Shown piece by piece: positions 26,778 to 35,873 of a stretch of DNA of 64,000 nt. How positions within the stretch are numbered: position 1 is the stretch's first letter; every line of letters begins with the position of its first letter. The notes under the pieces are model-generated. The model saw only the letters and a program-made list of their open reading frames with translations, ran no database searches and was not told the origin of the DNA. Source of the DNA: CAVZGO01 sp963774935 (lineage in GTDB: Bacteria; Chloroflexota; Anaerolineae; Anaerolineales; UBA4823); assembly GCA_963774935.1 (NCBI GenBank), contig CAVZGO010000003.1, forward strand, positions 620,001 through 684,000, read 5' to 3'. The translations under genes were made by a program, and so were the position numbers.

Positions 26778-27806
26778 TTATCCTGTTACAGCATTTATGA
26801 AATCAGCCAGGTTGCCATACGCAGTCGTCATCGGTCCCGGATTCTCTTCGGTGATTGACAGGCGGCCCAGCACATCCGACTCAAACTGAACAACACTGGT
26901 AGTCCCTTCAGCGGAAAATAATGGCGATTCCTGAGAAACCAGCTCAGGCCGGACCACTGCGCGAACACCATTCCCCTGCCGTTCAGCTGAACACACCAGC
27001 TTCCATCGTTTCCCTTGCTGGCGAGCGAGGAACACCGCCTCGGGTGTGATTTCGCGTATCCCGGTACGGTCTACCTGGTCAGGCTTGAGTGGGTGATCCA
27101 TGATGACGGTCACCAGCGCAGCCACTTTCACAGATGCATCCCAGCCATCGATATCTCCGCTGGGATCGGTTTCAGCAATTCCAATCTCCTGGCAGTACGA
27201 CACCGCCTGCTCAAAAGTCTTCCCCTGCTCCAGGCAGGTCAGGATCAAATTCGTGGTTGAGTTCAGCACCCCTCGAAATGATTTGAGTTGGGCAGCGGGT
27301 AATGTTTCGCGGAACAAGGAAAAGATTGGCGCGCCATCCATAACTGCCGATTCGAAATAAAATTTTACTCCCTTCGCTTTTGCCAGCTCGGTTAATGTAT
27401 GATACCCGTGCACAACCGGGCCTTTGTTGGCGGTGATGGCGTGCATTCCACATTCCAGCGCCAGGCGAATATAATCCAATGCTGGTTTGCCTGTCTGGTA
27501 ATTTACTGGCGAATTTTCAAACAGCACATCCGCTCCGCACCTGCGGATGAAATCAAATCCATCCGGTGAGGGAGACAATTTGGAAACTGACTGCAGATTT
27601 CCACCGCTCTCCACCAGCCTGATCGCGTTTTCCAGATCGAACCCGTCTTGATCAATCGCCATCCCGTGCCTGCCGGTCGAAATCCCGGTAACGGAGAAGG
27701 TGATGTTATACCGTTGTCGCAGCTCAGACTGCTTGGTTAACAGCAACCGTGCCAGGTTTTTACCAACATTCCCAAACCCCATCATTGCCAGATTGTAATG
27801 AGCCAC
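26778..27806 (-). CDS. homoserine dehydrogenase
   Basis: The 342-residue enzyme reduces aspartate semialdehyde to homoserine with NAD(P)H, leading to threonine and methionine. The dinucleotide motif is MGFGNVGKNLARLL, and the catalytic-domain signature GVLNSTTNLIL is followed by GIAETDPSGDIDGWDASVK, as in the family. There is no C-terminal ACT domain, so it is the short, non-feedback-inhibited form. The start is GTG 27806, supported by GGAAGG six bases upstream. It lies 37 bases after the SCO1664-like gene on the same strand. Confidence 0.92.
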   Translation of the reverse strand: MAHYNLAMMGFGNVGKNLARLLLTKQSELRQRYNITFSVTGISTGRHGMAIDQDGFDLENAIRLVESGGNLQSVSKLSPSPDGFDFIRRCGADVLFENSPVNYQTGKPALDYIRLALECGMHAITANKGPVVHGYHTLTELAKAKGVKFYFESAVMDGAPIFSLFRETLPAAQLKSFRGVLNSTTNLILTCLEQGKTFEQAVSYCQEIGIAETDPSGDIDGWDASVKVAALVTVIMDHPLKPDQVDRTGIREITPEAVFLARQQGKRWKLVCSAERQGNGVRAVVRPELVSQESPLFSAEGTTSVVQFESDVLGRLSITEENPGPMTTAYGNLADFINAVTG

Positions 27807-27843
27807 TGCTACCTTCCTTTCGCGGTCAGTTTATCCAAATTAA

Positions 27844-28632
27844 TTAAAGTTGAGGCCAGGGGAATGGCCTGCGGTCCAGATCGGGGAGCGGGAACCGGTG
27901 AGAGTTCACCAGGTGCTCCGCTCGTCTTGCCAGCGCGCGCACTTCTGCAGGGCTGAGATTTACACGAAGATTTCCGACAAGGTCGATTGAGTCTGGTGAG
28001 GCACCAGTCAGTAATTGATACAGCCGATTGAGATCTTCACACATTTCGTCAGGGATTTCCTGCCCGGCAAAATCCCAAATAACTGTCCGTAATTTCTCCT
28101 CGACGTGGAAGCAAAGACCATGGTCGATTAACCATAAATGGCGGTCTGCGTCCACAAGGATGTGGCTGCCTTTGCGATCCGCATTGTTGATCAGGATGTC
28201 AAACAAGGCAACAGGCTTCAGGCGCTGTCGGTCTTCCTCGGAGAAATTGAAATAATGATATTCTGGATCGTGCTCAATAAACAACTGCAGCGATCCTGGT
28301 CCAATCGGCGCCTTCTTCCGATATACCGTCGGCGGCACGAATCCCCAACCAAGTGCCTGGCTGACCGTATAAGCAGCAGCTTCTCTGCGTCCCAGGCTGG
28401 CTGTGGGAAAATCCCACAGTGGGCGCTCGCCGCGCGTGGGCTTGTAGACTGCTTGAACCGTTTGATCTAGATGGCGTACTTCAGCGAAAAAAGTATAGTT
28501 GGAGCCCCAAAGAAACTTACCTGTTATTTCTAATTCACCCTGGGCGAGGAGAGCCAATGTGTCCTGGTGAGTATAAGGCATCATTGGATATGCACTAGAG
28601 TCAGAATTGCCACAGAGAACATGCTGCAACAA
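27844..28632 (-). CDS. SCO1664-family protein (phosphatidylinositol-kinase-like fold)
   Basis: The protein has up to 262 residues. Sequence elements NNADRKGSHILVD and LWLIDHGLCFH are the catalytic-loop and metal-loop analogues of the PI3/4-kinase-like/HipA-like fold, and AVYKPTRGERPLWDFP holds the likely ATP-binding lysine. This family normally sits beside DUF3090 and a histidine phosphatase, exactly as here. The biochemical role is not established. The start is uncertain: TTG 28632 lies directly after the DUF3090 stop, while ATG 28584 gives MMPYTHQD. Neither has a clear ribosome site. Confidence 0.82.
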   Translation of the reverse strand: MLQHVLCGNSDSSAYPMMPYTHQDTLALLAQGELEITGKFLWGSNYTFFAEVRHLDQTVQAVYKPTRGERPLWDFPTASLGRREAAAYTVSQALGWGFVPPTVYRKKAPIGPGSLQLFIEHDPEYHYFNFSEEDRQRLKPVALFDILINNADRKGSHILVDADRHLWLIDHGLCFHVEEKLRTVIWDFAGQEIPDEMCEDLNRLYQLLTGASPDSIDLVGNLRVNLSPAEVRALARRAEHLVNSHRFPLPDLDRRPFPWPQL

Positions 28633-28637
28633 TCAAA

Positions 28638-29165
28638 TTAATGTTTATGACCGTTCTTTTTGGGGCAGAAATGACCTTCTGGTTCGATTGGCTCACCACA
28701 TTGAGGGCAAATCGGCCGGCCGCGCGCAGCCACTTCCATCCCCCAGCGGCACAATGAATGCAGTTGTGAGCGAGTGCACCAGAAGCGAACCACGCCCGCA
28801 TCATCTGGATCTTGTTCTTCCTGCACAATCTCTCGAGCTACCAGCACCACCAGGTCTGTTGCGGTGTCATAACCGAGACCTATCTCACCCACGCGAAATA
28901 ACGGATCGACTGGTGGAAGAATGCGCATACGGTCTTCGTCATAGCCCGCCGTTTCTTGCTGTAGATGAGGGAATTTCTCGTATATCTCAGCCAGGAATTG
29001 CTCATAACCTACCGCCAGAGTTTGGATTTGAAGCTTTTCGACAATTAACGTAACAACCTTATCACCTTGCCAGCCTTGCAGATAAAACACGCGCTGACCA
29101 GGCTTTCCGATGGCATCTGTCGTGATATGAGAAACGGGGTTCAGGTCAAGTTCAATAGATGGCAT
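28638..29165 (-). CDS. DUF3090 family protein
   Basis: The 175-residue protein starts with ELDLNPVSHITTDAIG and GKPGQRVFYLQGW, the family's conserved N-terminus. It ends in a zinc-ribbon-like tail, CPQCGEPIEPEGHFCPKKNGH, where two CxxC/C-type cysteine sets (residues about 155-168) could bind a metal. Function is unknown. It is the middle gene of a conserved trio with a phosphoglycerate-mutase-like phosphatase (34 bases upstream) and the kinase-like SCO1664 protein (5 bases downstream). Confidence 0.9.
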   Translation of the reverse strand: MPSIELDLNPVSHITTDAIGKPGQRVFYLQGWQGDKVVTLIVEKLQIQTLAVGYEQFLAEIYEKFPHLQQETAGYDEDRMRILPPVDPLFRVGEIGLGYDTATDLVVLVAREIVQEEQDPDDAGVVRFWCTRSQLHSLCRWGMEVAARGRPICPQCGEPIEPEGHFCPKKNGHKH

Positions 29166-29199
29166 TGTGTCTCCGTAAGTCGGATAAAGTATACCAGAA

Positions 29200-29820
29200 T
29201 CAGGTTTTAATAATTGAAATCGGTGGAATGCTGTTTAGCCCGATCACACTGCTGCTGGATTCGCTAATCTGCAGTCTGCTGATCGAGCCTGGTGAGATTA
29301 CAAGGCGCTGGAACATATCCAGCGGCAGCCCAATGAAATAGGCTATCGCCAGTTTTATGGGATCAGCATGCGAGACACAGGCGATCAGATCGTGAGGTTG
29401 GTGTGCAGCCGCGATGGCGAGCAGCTCGTTTACGATGCGCATCTGCCCTTCAGCGAAGGTTTCACCACCCGGGAAACGCATCAGTGCTGGGGAGTGTTGC
29501 ACAACCTTCCAAATTTTCTTTTGCCGTCTCAACGTCGCGAGCTTCTCTCCCGCCCAATCCCCAATGTCCGTCTCAAGCAATCCCTCGCAGGGATGAATTG
29601 GCAAATTTAGCGCACTGGCAAGCGGTTCGGCTGTCTCGAGGGTGCGCTCCAGTGGACTGGAATATAGCGACTTTATCGGTGTTCCAGCCAGCGTGTCCGC
29701 AAGCACTTTAGCCTGGGCACGGCCTGTATCGTTCAGGTGTACACCTGACAGGCGGCCTGCCAACATGCCTTTCTTCACAAAATCGGTCTCCCCGTGTCGA
29801 ATTAAAAGAAAATCGGGCAT
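29200..29820 (-). CDS. histidine phosphatase family protein (MSMEG_4193-like)
   Basis: The 206-residue protein of the phosphoglycerate mutase-like superfamily has the phospho-acceptor histidine in LIRHGETDFV near residue 8, a second motif SPLERTLETAEPLA, and a late catalytic His in CVSHADPIKLAIAY. The partner genes and the LIRHGE start match the MSMEG_4193 putative phosphomutase family. Its substrate is unknown. It overlaps the rarA end by 19 bases, so it is likely transcribed from the rarA promoter. Confidence 0.87.
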   Translation of the reverse strand: MPDFLLIRHGETDFVKKGMLAGRLSGVHLNDTGRAQAKVLADTLAGTPIKSLYSSPLERTLETAEPLASALNLPIHPCEGLLETDIGDWAGEKLATLRRQKKIWKVVQHSPALMRFPGGETFAEGQMRIVNELLAIAAAHQPHDLIACVSHADPIKLAIAYFIGLPLDMFQRLVISPGSISRLQISESSSSVIGLNSIPPISIIKT

Positions 29821-31214
29821 ACTATGTTCCTGCGCCGGTAGAAGGCTTGTGCTTGTGTTTGATTTCCAGGATGGACTCCTGGGAGTAGATCAGGAAGCTC
29901 TTCCACTCGGCTGACCCCCAGTGCCTGGCGTTGGGCTTCGCGCCAGCGCTTTAACCGTTCGACCACTGACTGTTCGTAACCGAGATCGGAAGGCTGGTAA
30001 AAATAAGTGCCGAGCAGATCACGCGGCAGATACTGCTGTGGCAAGAAATGGTCGGGGCTCTCGTGGGGATACTGGTATCCCTTGCCATGTCCCAGGGCGC
30101 GTGCATCGCGGTTGCCATCCTGGAGATGCTGTGGAACATCCAGCTTTCCCTGCTCTTCGACCAATTGAAAAGCTTTAAAATACGCTCCGGCTGAATTCGA
30201 CTTCGGCGCAGTGGAGAGATACAGCGTGGCTTCAACGATCGGGTAAATCCCTTCCGGCAAGCCGATGAATTCAAATGCCTGGATGGCAGCGGAGGCAACC
30301 ACCAGTCCCATTGGATCCCCTAAACCGATATCTTCACCAGCCAGAATGATCAGCCGGCGCAAGATAAAACGTGGATCCTCACCTGCATAGAGCATTTTCG
30401 CCAGCCAGTAAAGCGCTGCATCCGGATCCGAGCCACGCACAGATTTTATAAAGGCAGAAATGGTGTCGTAATGGGCGTCACCGTCTTTATCATATAAAAC
30501 AGCTCGGCGCTGGATAGACTCTTGAGCAACCTGCAGGGTAATGTGGATCACTTCCTGTGCATCCTCAGGAGTGCTTTCCACCGCCAGCTCGAGCGCATTG
30601 AGCGCGTTGCGCGCATCACCACCCGCCACGCGGATCAGGTGCTGCATAGCATCCTCATCGACCTGCACCTTACGAGCGCCATAACCCCGCTCGGAGTCAT
30701 TGAGGGCATATTCCAATATCTTCTGCACATTGGCATCCGTCAAAGCCCGCAATTGGAAAACACGTGAGCGTGAGACCAGCGCACCGATGACCTCAAAATA
30801 GGGGTTTTCGGTCGTTGCACCAATTAGGGTGAAGGTTCCATTCTCCACATGCGGCAGAAGCCCATCCTGTTGAGCTTTATTCCAGCGGTGCACTTCATCC
30901 ACAAACAAGATGGTGCGTTTTCGATACAGCTTGCGCCGCTCGATTGCCGCATCGATCACCACTCGCAGATCGGCTTTTCCCGCCAGCACCGCCGAGAGTG
31001 TCTCAAAATGGCTTTTGGTCAAGTTGGCAATCACCATAGCCAGGGTCGTCTTCCCAGTCCCTGGTGGACCCCACAGAATAATCGATGAAAACAAGCGATC
31101 CGCTTCAATGGCACGACGCAGCAGCTTGCCGGGACCAACGATCTCCTCCTGACCGATGAATTCATCCAGCGTGCGCGGGCGCATGCGTGCCGCGAGGGGA
31201 GCTTCGGCTTTCAT
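29802..31214 (-). CDS. rarA: replication-associated recombination protein A (AAA+ ATPase)
   Basis: The 470-residue clamp-loader-like ATPase acts at stalled replication forks (RarA/MgsA). The N-terminus LAARMRPRTLDEFIGQE is followed by Walker A WGPPGTGKTTLA, Walker B ILFVDEVHRWN, sensor GATTENPYFEVI and arginine-finger region SRSRVFQL. The tetramerisation domain ends in YPHESPDHFLPQQYLP. ATG 31214 is preferred because an earlier in-frame ATG (31256) lies inside the -10 element. The last 30 residues extend beyond the usual end and overlap the phosphatase gene. Confidence 0.93.
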   Translation of the reverse strand: MKAEAPLAARMRPRTLDEFIGQEEIVGPGKLLRRAIEADRLFSSIILWGPPGTGKTTLAMVIANLTKSHFETLSAVLAGKADLRVVIDAAIERRKLYRKRTILFVDEVHRWNKAQQDGLLPHVENGTFTLIGATTENPYFEVIGALVSRSRVFQLRALTDANVQKILEYALNDSERGYGARKVQVDEDAMQHLIRVAGGDARNALNALELAVESTPEDAQEVIHITLQVAQESIQRRAVLYDKDGDAHYDTISAFIKSVRGSDPDAALYWLAKMLYAGEDPRFILRRLIILAGEDIGLGDPMGLVVASAAIQAFEFIGLPEGIYPIVEATLYLSTAPKSNSAGAYFKAFQLVEEQGKLDVPQHLQDGNRDARALGHGKGYQYPHESPDHFLPQQYLPRDLLGTYFYQPSDLGYEQSVVERLKRWREAQRQALGVSRVEELPDLLPGVHPGNQTQAQAFYRRRNIVCPIFF

Positions 31215-31254
31215 GCGGTCGTTGCATGGCGTGGGTGAAGAGGTCCATGGACAC

Positions 31255-31282
31255 ATTATAACGCGAATGGCTTTTTGCCCAA
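31255..31282 (-). promoter_or_regulatory. promoter of the rarA operon
   Basis: On the minus strand TTGGGC (31277-31282) is separated by 16 bases from TATAAT (31255-31260). Transcription would begin near 31248, leaving a leader of about 34 bases before ATG 31214. Between this promoter and the HEAT-repeat gene at 31551 I see only a possible plus-strand TATAAT at 31503-31508. Confidence 0.55.
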
Positions 31283-31550
31283 TTCTATCTAGAGACCTAT
31301 AATGCACATTGCCAGGCTACTCATTGTTTTTGGATAGATACTGAAAAAATTAAGTAGAGTTGATCCTTTAGTCTCTCTAGATCCTCTACATTAATCTTTT
31401 CATAAGCCAGACCGGCAAATCATTTCTCGGGAGGAGGAAAAGTCACCTTGCGATTAGCCCTGGAAGGCAGGAAATAAATGCTGATGCCCTGCGCGAGATG
31501 GTTATAATAAGATGAATAAGCAATCGGGTTGCCATGATTGAGAAGTTGGT

Positions 31551-32294
31551 ATGAAAACAGATGACTATTGCCTGAAACTTCGCACCATGCAAGAATGGGA
31601 TGCATTCTTATTACAGGAATCCGGGCTGCCCGGTCCGCGCGGCAACATTGAGCTGGCTCAAGCAGTTGCAGACGAAGGCGACCTGGACCTGTTCTTGCGT
31701 TACACATCCTATTCATCCAGCCAGGCTCCGGTAAATTCACCTTACGAATTTCTTGCCTTTTGTGGCGTTGTGGGATTTGGCAGACTCCTTGCCGAAGGCG
31801 ACGCCAGTTTGCTTCCAGTCCTGCGCGGGCACGCATCTGACCCGCGCTGGCGTGTTCGCGAGGCTGTTGCCATGGCGCTCCAACGATATGGCGACGTTGA
31901 TATGGATGGGTTAATAATCGCAATGCAGGATTGGAGTAAAGGATCGCCACTAGAACAGAGGGCTGCTGCAGCAGCTCTCTGCGAGCCCAGATTGCTCTCC
32001 CAGGCAGCTCACGCCAGGGCAGTCTTGCAGATCCTGGATGACATTACGGTTGGTATCCATCTTATCGACGACCGCCGCAGCGATGATTTCATTGCCCTGC
32101 GAAAAGGTCTCGGTTATTGCTGGAGTGTTGCAGTTGTAGCCTTGCCCGATGTGGGCAAGGCTACCTTCGAGAAATGGCTTTCTACGTCCGACAAAGACGT
32201 CAGGTGGGTAATCCAGGAGAACCTCAAGAAGAATCGTCTGGATCGGATGGATGCTGAATGGGTCAGGAAATGTCAGGCTGTAATGAATGCTTGA
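31551..32294 (+). CDS. HEAT-repeat-like protein
   Basis: The 247-residue soluble alpha-helical protein contains HEAT/armadillo-type helical hairpins (for example DPRWRVREAVAMALQRYGD and DVRWVIQENLKKNRL), as in DNA alkylation repair-like and phycocyanobilin lyase-like scaffolds. The catalytic residues of AlkD are not evident, so a scaffold role is the safe description. It stands alone, between the rarA promoter region and the convergent HlyD-type gene. Confidence 0.7.
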   Translation: MKTDDYCLKLRTMQEWDAFLLQESGLPGPRGNIELAQAVADEGDLDLFLRYTSYSSSQAPVNSPYEFLAFCGVVGFGRLLAEGDASLLPVLRGHASDPRWRVREAVAMALQRYGDVDMDGLIIAMQDWSKGSPLEQRAAAAALCEPRLLSQAAHARAVLQILDDITVGIHLIDDRRSDDFIALRKGLGYCWSVAVVALPDVGKATFEKWLSTSDKDVRWVIQENLKKNRLDRMDAEWVRKCQAVMNA

Positions 32295-32445
32295 TTTGTA
32301 ATTTCCTTAAGGAATATTGAAATCGACATCCGCTGGCATCCCTGGTTTCAGCACCAGATCAGAATTTGGCATTGTGATTTCAACAGCATAAACTGTGGTC
32401 TTTCGTCCTTCGACAGTCTGGACATTGCGAGGCGTGAACTCTGCC

Positions 32446-33648
32446 TCATCCGCAATATGGGTGACCATGCCCGGTAAACTCCCTTCCCGGGAATGAATCT
32501 ACGGTCACAATCACCTCTTGCCCGATACGGATCTTGCCATATTCATCTTCCGGTACATAGACTGTCAGGTTGACTTCATCCAATTGCCCCAGGGTTAAGA
32601 CCACACTGCCTGCAGAAACCAGCTCACTGGTCTCGAAATTCAGTGATAACACAACCCCATCTTTCGGCGCAAATACGCTGCTGCGGTCTAGCTGCAATTG
32701 TATTAAATCTAACGCTGCCTGCGCCTGCACCTGATTTGCCTGCGCCTGTGAAACTGCCGTCTCAGCCTGCGTAACACCAGCTCCAGCAGCCTGGACTTGC
32801 AAAGAGTTTTCCCCGGTTTGCAACCCTGCCAGGGTGTCTCTCGCAGAATCGAGGCGCGCCTGTGCAACTGCCACCCGAGCGCGCGCTTCAAGAATTGTGT
32901 CAGCGGCACTGGTGCTCAGGACCTGGTCGTAATCCAGCTGGGCTGAGTTTAATTCCGCCTGGGTTGCATCCATCTGCTTTTGGGCTGCATCCACTAGGAC
33001 TTCATTGTCACTCGCCGACTGTGCTTGACTGAGTGTCTGTTCTGCTACTGTAAACGCCATTTGTGCTTCAACCAACCGTTGTTCAATCTGCATGAAGTCA
33101 GCGTTGCTCGCATTCTTCTGTTCAGCCAGCAAGTTCGCCTGTTCGGTTTCCAAATTTTGACTTGCTGAATCTACCTCTGCCTGCGCCCCGGTGATTTGTT
33201 CGCTTTTCTCAAAATACCAAATGGGTTGGTTAAAAGCCTCTGGAGATGGCGCTGTCCAGGCTGTTGAGCGGTTTTGCATATCGCTAAGGCGCATTTGTTG
33301 GATAACCAGCTCGTACTGCACCTGGGCACTGGCAAGCTGCGCTTGGGCTGCCTCAAAGGTTACGTCTGCCAGGTCGATGGCAGCCTGCGCCTGGTCGACT
33401 TGCGCCGTCAGCATCTCATCATCCAGGTTGAAAAGCTCATCCCCGGCTTTTACACTGCTGCCCTCCGTTACTGCGATATTGAGCACCTTGCCGCTAATCT
33501 CTGGTGCAATGCGGATACTATCACTGGCAATGGTACCCGAAGCAGTGAGACCTTCATCTTCAGTGTTGCTGCTGTTAAAAACACTGCACGAGCTGAGGAG
33601 CACCGCAATGAGCACTGCTAATATTACTGTAGTCAGGTTTTTCTTCAT
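32446..33648 (-). CDS. HlyD-family membrane fusion lipoprotein, C-terminus frameshifted
   Basis: This periplasmic/extracytoplasmic adaptor belongs to the ABC efflux operon upstream. ATG 33648 has GGAG eight bases upstream and begins a lipoprotein signal (LLSSC lipobox near residue 20). A biotinyl/lipoyl-like half domain (GKVLNIAVTEGSSVKAGDEL) precedes a long Gln/Ala-rich coiled coil (about 75-300), then the second half domain and a beta-barrel. The frame ends in GHGHPYCG, but removing one base from the run at 32470-32472 lets it continue in another frame (VTHIADEAEFTPRNVQ to VLKPGMPADVDFNIP) to a stop at 32307, giving about 446 residues. Confidence 0.8.
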   Translation of the reverse strand: MKKNLTTVILAVLIAVLLSSCSVFNSSNTEDEGLTASGTIASDSIRIAPEISGKVLNIAVTEGSSVKAGDELFNLDDEMLTAQVDQAQAAIDLADVTFEAAQAQLASAQVQYELVIQQMRLSDMQNRSTAWTAPSPEAFNQPIWYFEKSEQITGAQAEVDSASQNLETEQANLLAEQKNASNADFMQIEQRLVEAQMAFTVAEQTLSQAQSASDNEVLVDAAQKQMDATQAELNSAQLDYDQVLSTSAADTILEARARVAVAQARLDSARDTLAGLQTGENSLQVQAAGAGVTQAETAVSQAQANQVQAQAALDLIQLQLDRSSVFAPKDGVVLSLNFETSELVSAGSVVLTLGQLDEVNLTVYVPEDEYGKIRIGQEVIVTVDSFPGREFTGHGHPYCG

Positions 33649-33765
33649 TTTTATTCTCCAATAATCTGTCTCACGACAAAACATAGTTTCAGTTTCTACA
33701 AACTGCTTGATTGAATCTGTAGCGATTTAAATGAATTTGGTGGCATATCGGTCCATAATTCACCT

Positions 33766-34899
33766 TTAAATTCGTTTCCGAAATGCCAGCACACTGAGGA
33801 TGAAATAGCCAATACTCAATGTTATTAGAGGAAAGATCGCATCCCACCACAGCATGATGGCAGGTATCCCTCGGACGATGATCGCCCGAGTAATTTCCAG
33901 GTAATGGGTCACGGGTAACAGCTCACTGTATATGTATGTAACAGGAGGCATATCCCCACGAGGAAATAACAGACCCGAAAGGATGATCGCCGGGATCAGC
34001 ACCACAAAGACAGCCAGGTAGATTGCCTGCATTTGTGATTGCGAGACATTTGAAATCAGCACGCCCATGCCCAGCGATCCAATGATAAATACCAGGCTCA
34101 ATCCGACCAGCTCCCAGAAACTGCCTGCAATAATGACATTAAACAACACCTTGGATAGCCACAATAGCGCAAACAAATTAATCACACCAACCAACAGATA
34201 AGGGATGATCTTCCCTAACACCAGCTCCCAGGATCGTATGGGGGTGACAATTAACTGTTCCATCGTACCTTGCTCGCGCTCTTTGACTATTGCCAGGGTC
34301 GCCAGAAGCAGCGCCTGCACCTGAAGGATGATCGGGATTAAACCCGGGATCATATAAAGCTCTCGATCACCGTTTGGATTGTAGAGCGTTTTCATGTAGG
34401 TATCAATCGGTAAACGTAAGCCCGCAGCAGCAGGAGTGACACTGAGCTGTTCAACCAGAATATCCTGGGAGACAATCTGGCTGATTGCGTTAAGCTTCAA
34501 TTGGATTGTCTGTGCATCCGTTGGATCTGTTGAGCCATTAACGTATAACTGCACTTTGGCAGGTTGGTTTGTGGAGAGATTGCGTCCAAAATCCTCAGGA
34601 ATCAAGATACCGACATCTATATCTCCCTGATCCATCAAGGTCAATATCTCGTCCTCACTTAAAACATCGTACTTTAGTTTAAAGTCATTGCTAGTTGTAA
34701 AGTATTCGACATAACTTCGGCTTTCATCTGACTTTGAAAGATCCGCCACCGCCATTGGGATGCTCGTTCTCTCACCTGTTACCCCATACCCCAGTAAGAT
34801 TAGCAGCATAGCGGGCAATAATAGGATCAATCCCAAAGTGCGTGGATCGCGCCAGATATGGTAAAGCTCCTTGCGCATGATAGTCCATAGTCGTTCCAT
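33766..34899 (-). CDS. ABC-2 transporter permease (YhhJ/YbhR type)
   Basis: The 377-residue permease has one N-terminal helix, a large extracytoplasmic domain (about residues 45-180), then five helices. This layout is typical of the YbhF-S-R drug-efflux permeases. The segment REQGTMEQLIVTPIRSWELVLGK (quoted in part: EQGTMEQLIVTP) is the family signature. It follows the two ATPase genes and precedes the HlyD adaptor gene, so all four make one exporter. Only one permease is present, so it may form a homodimer. Confidence 0.9.
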   Translation of the reverse strand: MERLWTIMRKELYHIWRDPRTLGLILLLPAMLLILLGYGVTGERTSIPMAVADLSKSDESRSYVEYFTTSNDFKLKYDVLSEDEILTLMDQGDIDVGILIPEDFGRNLSTNQPAKVQLYVNGSTDPTDAQTIQLKLNAISQIVSQDILVEQLSVTPAAAGLRLPIDTYMKTLYNPNGDRELYMIPGLIPIILQVQALLLATLAIVKEREQGTMEQLIVTPIRSWELVLGKIIPYLLVGVINLFALLWLSKVLFNVIIAGSFWELVGLSLVFIIGSLGMGVLISNVSQSQMQAIYLAVFVVLIPAIILSGLLFPRGDMPPVTYIYSELLPVTHYLEITRAIIVRGIPAIMLWWDAIFPLITLSIGYFILSVLAFRKRI

Positions 34900-34901
34900 T
34901 G

Positions 34902-35873
34902 TTATGCTCCCTGCTCATCGACATGCGCAGGCTCATCGGCAGCCGCGCGACTTTTATCGACCATGTATATAAAAACGTCTTCAAGAGATGGCTGAATGAC
35001 CTCAGACTGGGCGACTAAGAATCCTGCCTGGGCAAGCGCCTTCTCGATATCTGTTTGATAATCCAGAGACTCTAGAGATACATGCACCTGAACGCCATGT
35101 ACCGCAGCATCGATGACTCCGGGTAAGCCAGCCAAAAATTGTGCTGCCTGGATCGGTCGATCACAATCCACCTGCAGCAGCACACCTGGCAGTTGATCAC
35201 GTAATGTATCCGGAGAAGCCAGGGCGATCATTTCTCCTCGATACATCATACCGATGGTGTTGCAATACTCCGCTTCGTCCATGTAGTGAGTAGTCGCAAG
35301 TACACTCACGCCCTCGCCAGCCATACGATAGATCAAATCCCAAAATTCGCGCCGCGAGACAGGGTCTACCCCTGCGGTGGCTTCGTCAAGAAATAGCATG
35401 GGCGGGTTGTGCACGATGGCACACGCCAGTGCCAGTCGCTGGCGCCAGGCGCCAGATAGATTGCGGGTGAGACTCCGTGCGTGCTCGCCCAAGCCAGCCA
35501 TCTCAATCAATTCAGAAATTCGCTTCGCTCGCGATTCCCTGGGAACTGAATAAACGGAAGCATAGAAAGCCAGGTTCTCGCGAGGCGTCAGGTCGTTGTA
35601 AAGCGAAAACTTCTGCGACATATACCCGATGCGTTTTTTAATTTCCTCTGGCTGTTTCGCGAGGTCAAAACCGAGGACATGCCCTCGACCATCAGTGGGT
35701 CGCATAATTCCGCATAACATGCGAATGGTTGTAGTTTTGCCTGCCCCATTGGGACCTAACAAGCCGAAAATCTCGCCTTTCGGCACATAAAAGCTCACTT
35801 CATTGACTGCGGTGAAACTGCCAAATCGCTTTGTTAGCCGGTGGGTTTCGATGGCGTTGTTGGACTCAGTCAT
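34902..35873 (-). CDS. ABC transporter ATP-binding protein
   Basis: The 323-residue ATPase has Walker A GLLGPNGAGKTTTIRML, the signature LSGAWRQRLALA (canonical LSGGxxQR with Ala-Trp), Walker B MLFLDEATAGVDP, and the H-loop in TTHYMDEAEYC. A C-terminal extension ends in PSLEDVFIYMVDKSR. In the ybhF family two ATPase units occur fused. Here they are two separate genes overlapping by four bases at 35870-35873. Two bases separate it from the permease gene. Confidence 0.92.
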   Translation of the reverse strand: MTESNNAIETHRLTKRFGSFTAVNEVSFYVPKGEIFGLLGPNGAGKTTTIRMLCGIMRPTDGRGHVLGFDLAKQPEEIKKRIGYMSQKFSLYNDLTPRENLAFYASVYSVPRESRAKRISELIEMAGLGEHARSLTRNLSGAWRQRLALACAIVHNPPMLFLDEATAGVDPVSRREFWDLIYRMAGEGVSVLATTHYMDEAEYCNTIGMMYRGEMIALASPDTLRDQLPGVLLQVDCDRPIQAAQFLAGLPGVIDAAVHGVQVHVSLESLDYQTDIEKALAQAGFLVAQSEVIQPSLEDVFIYMVDKSRAAADEPAHVDEQGA

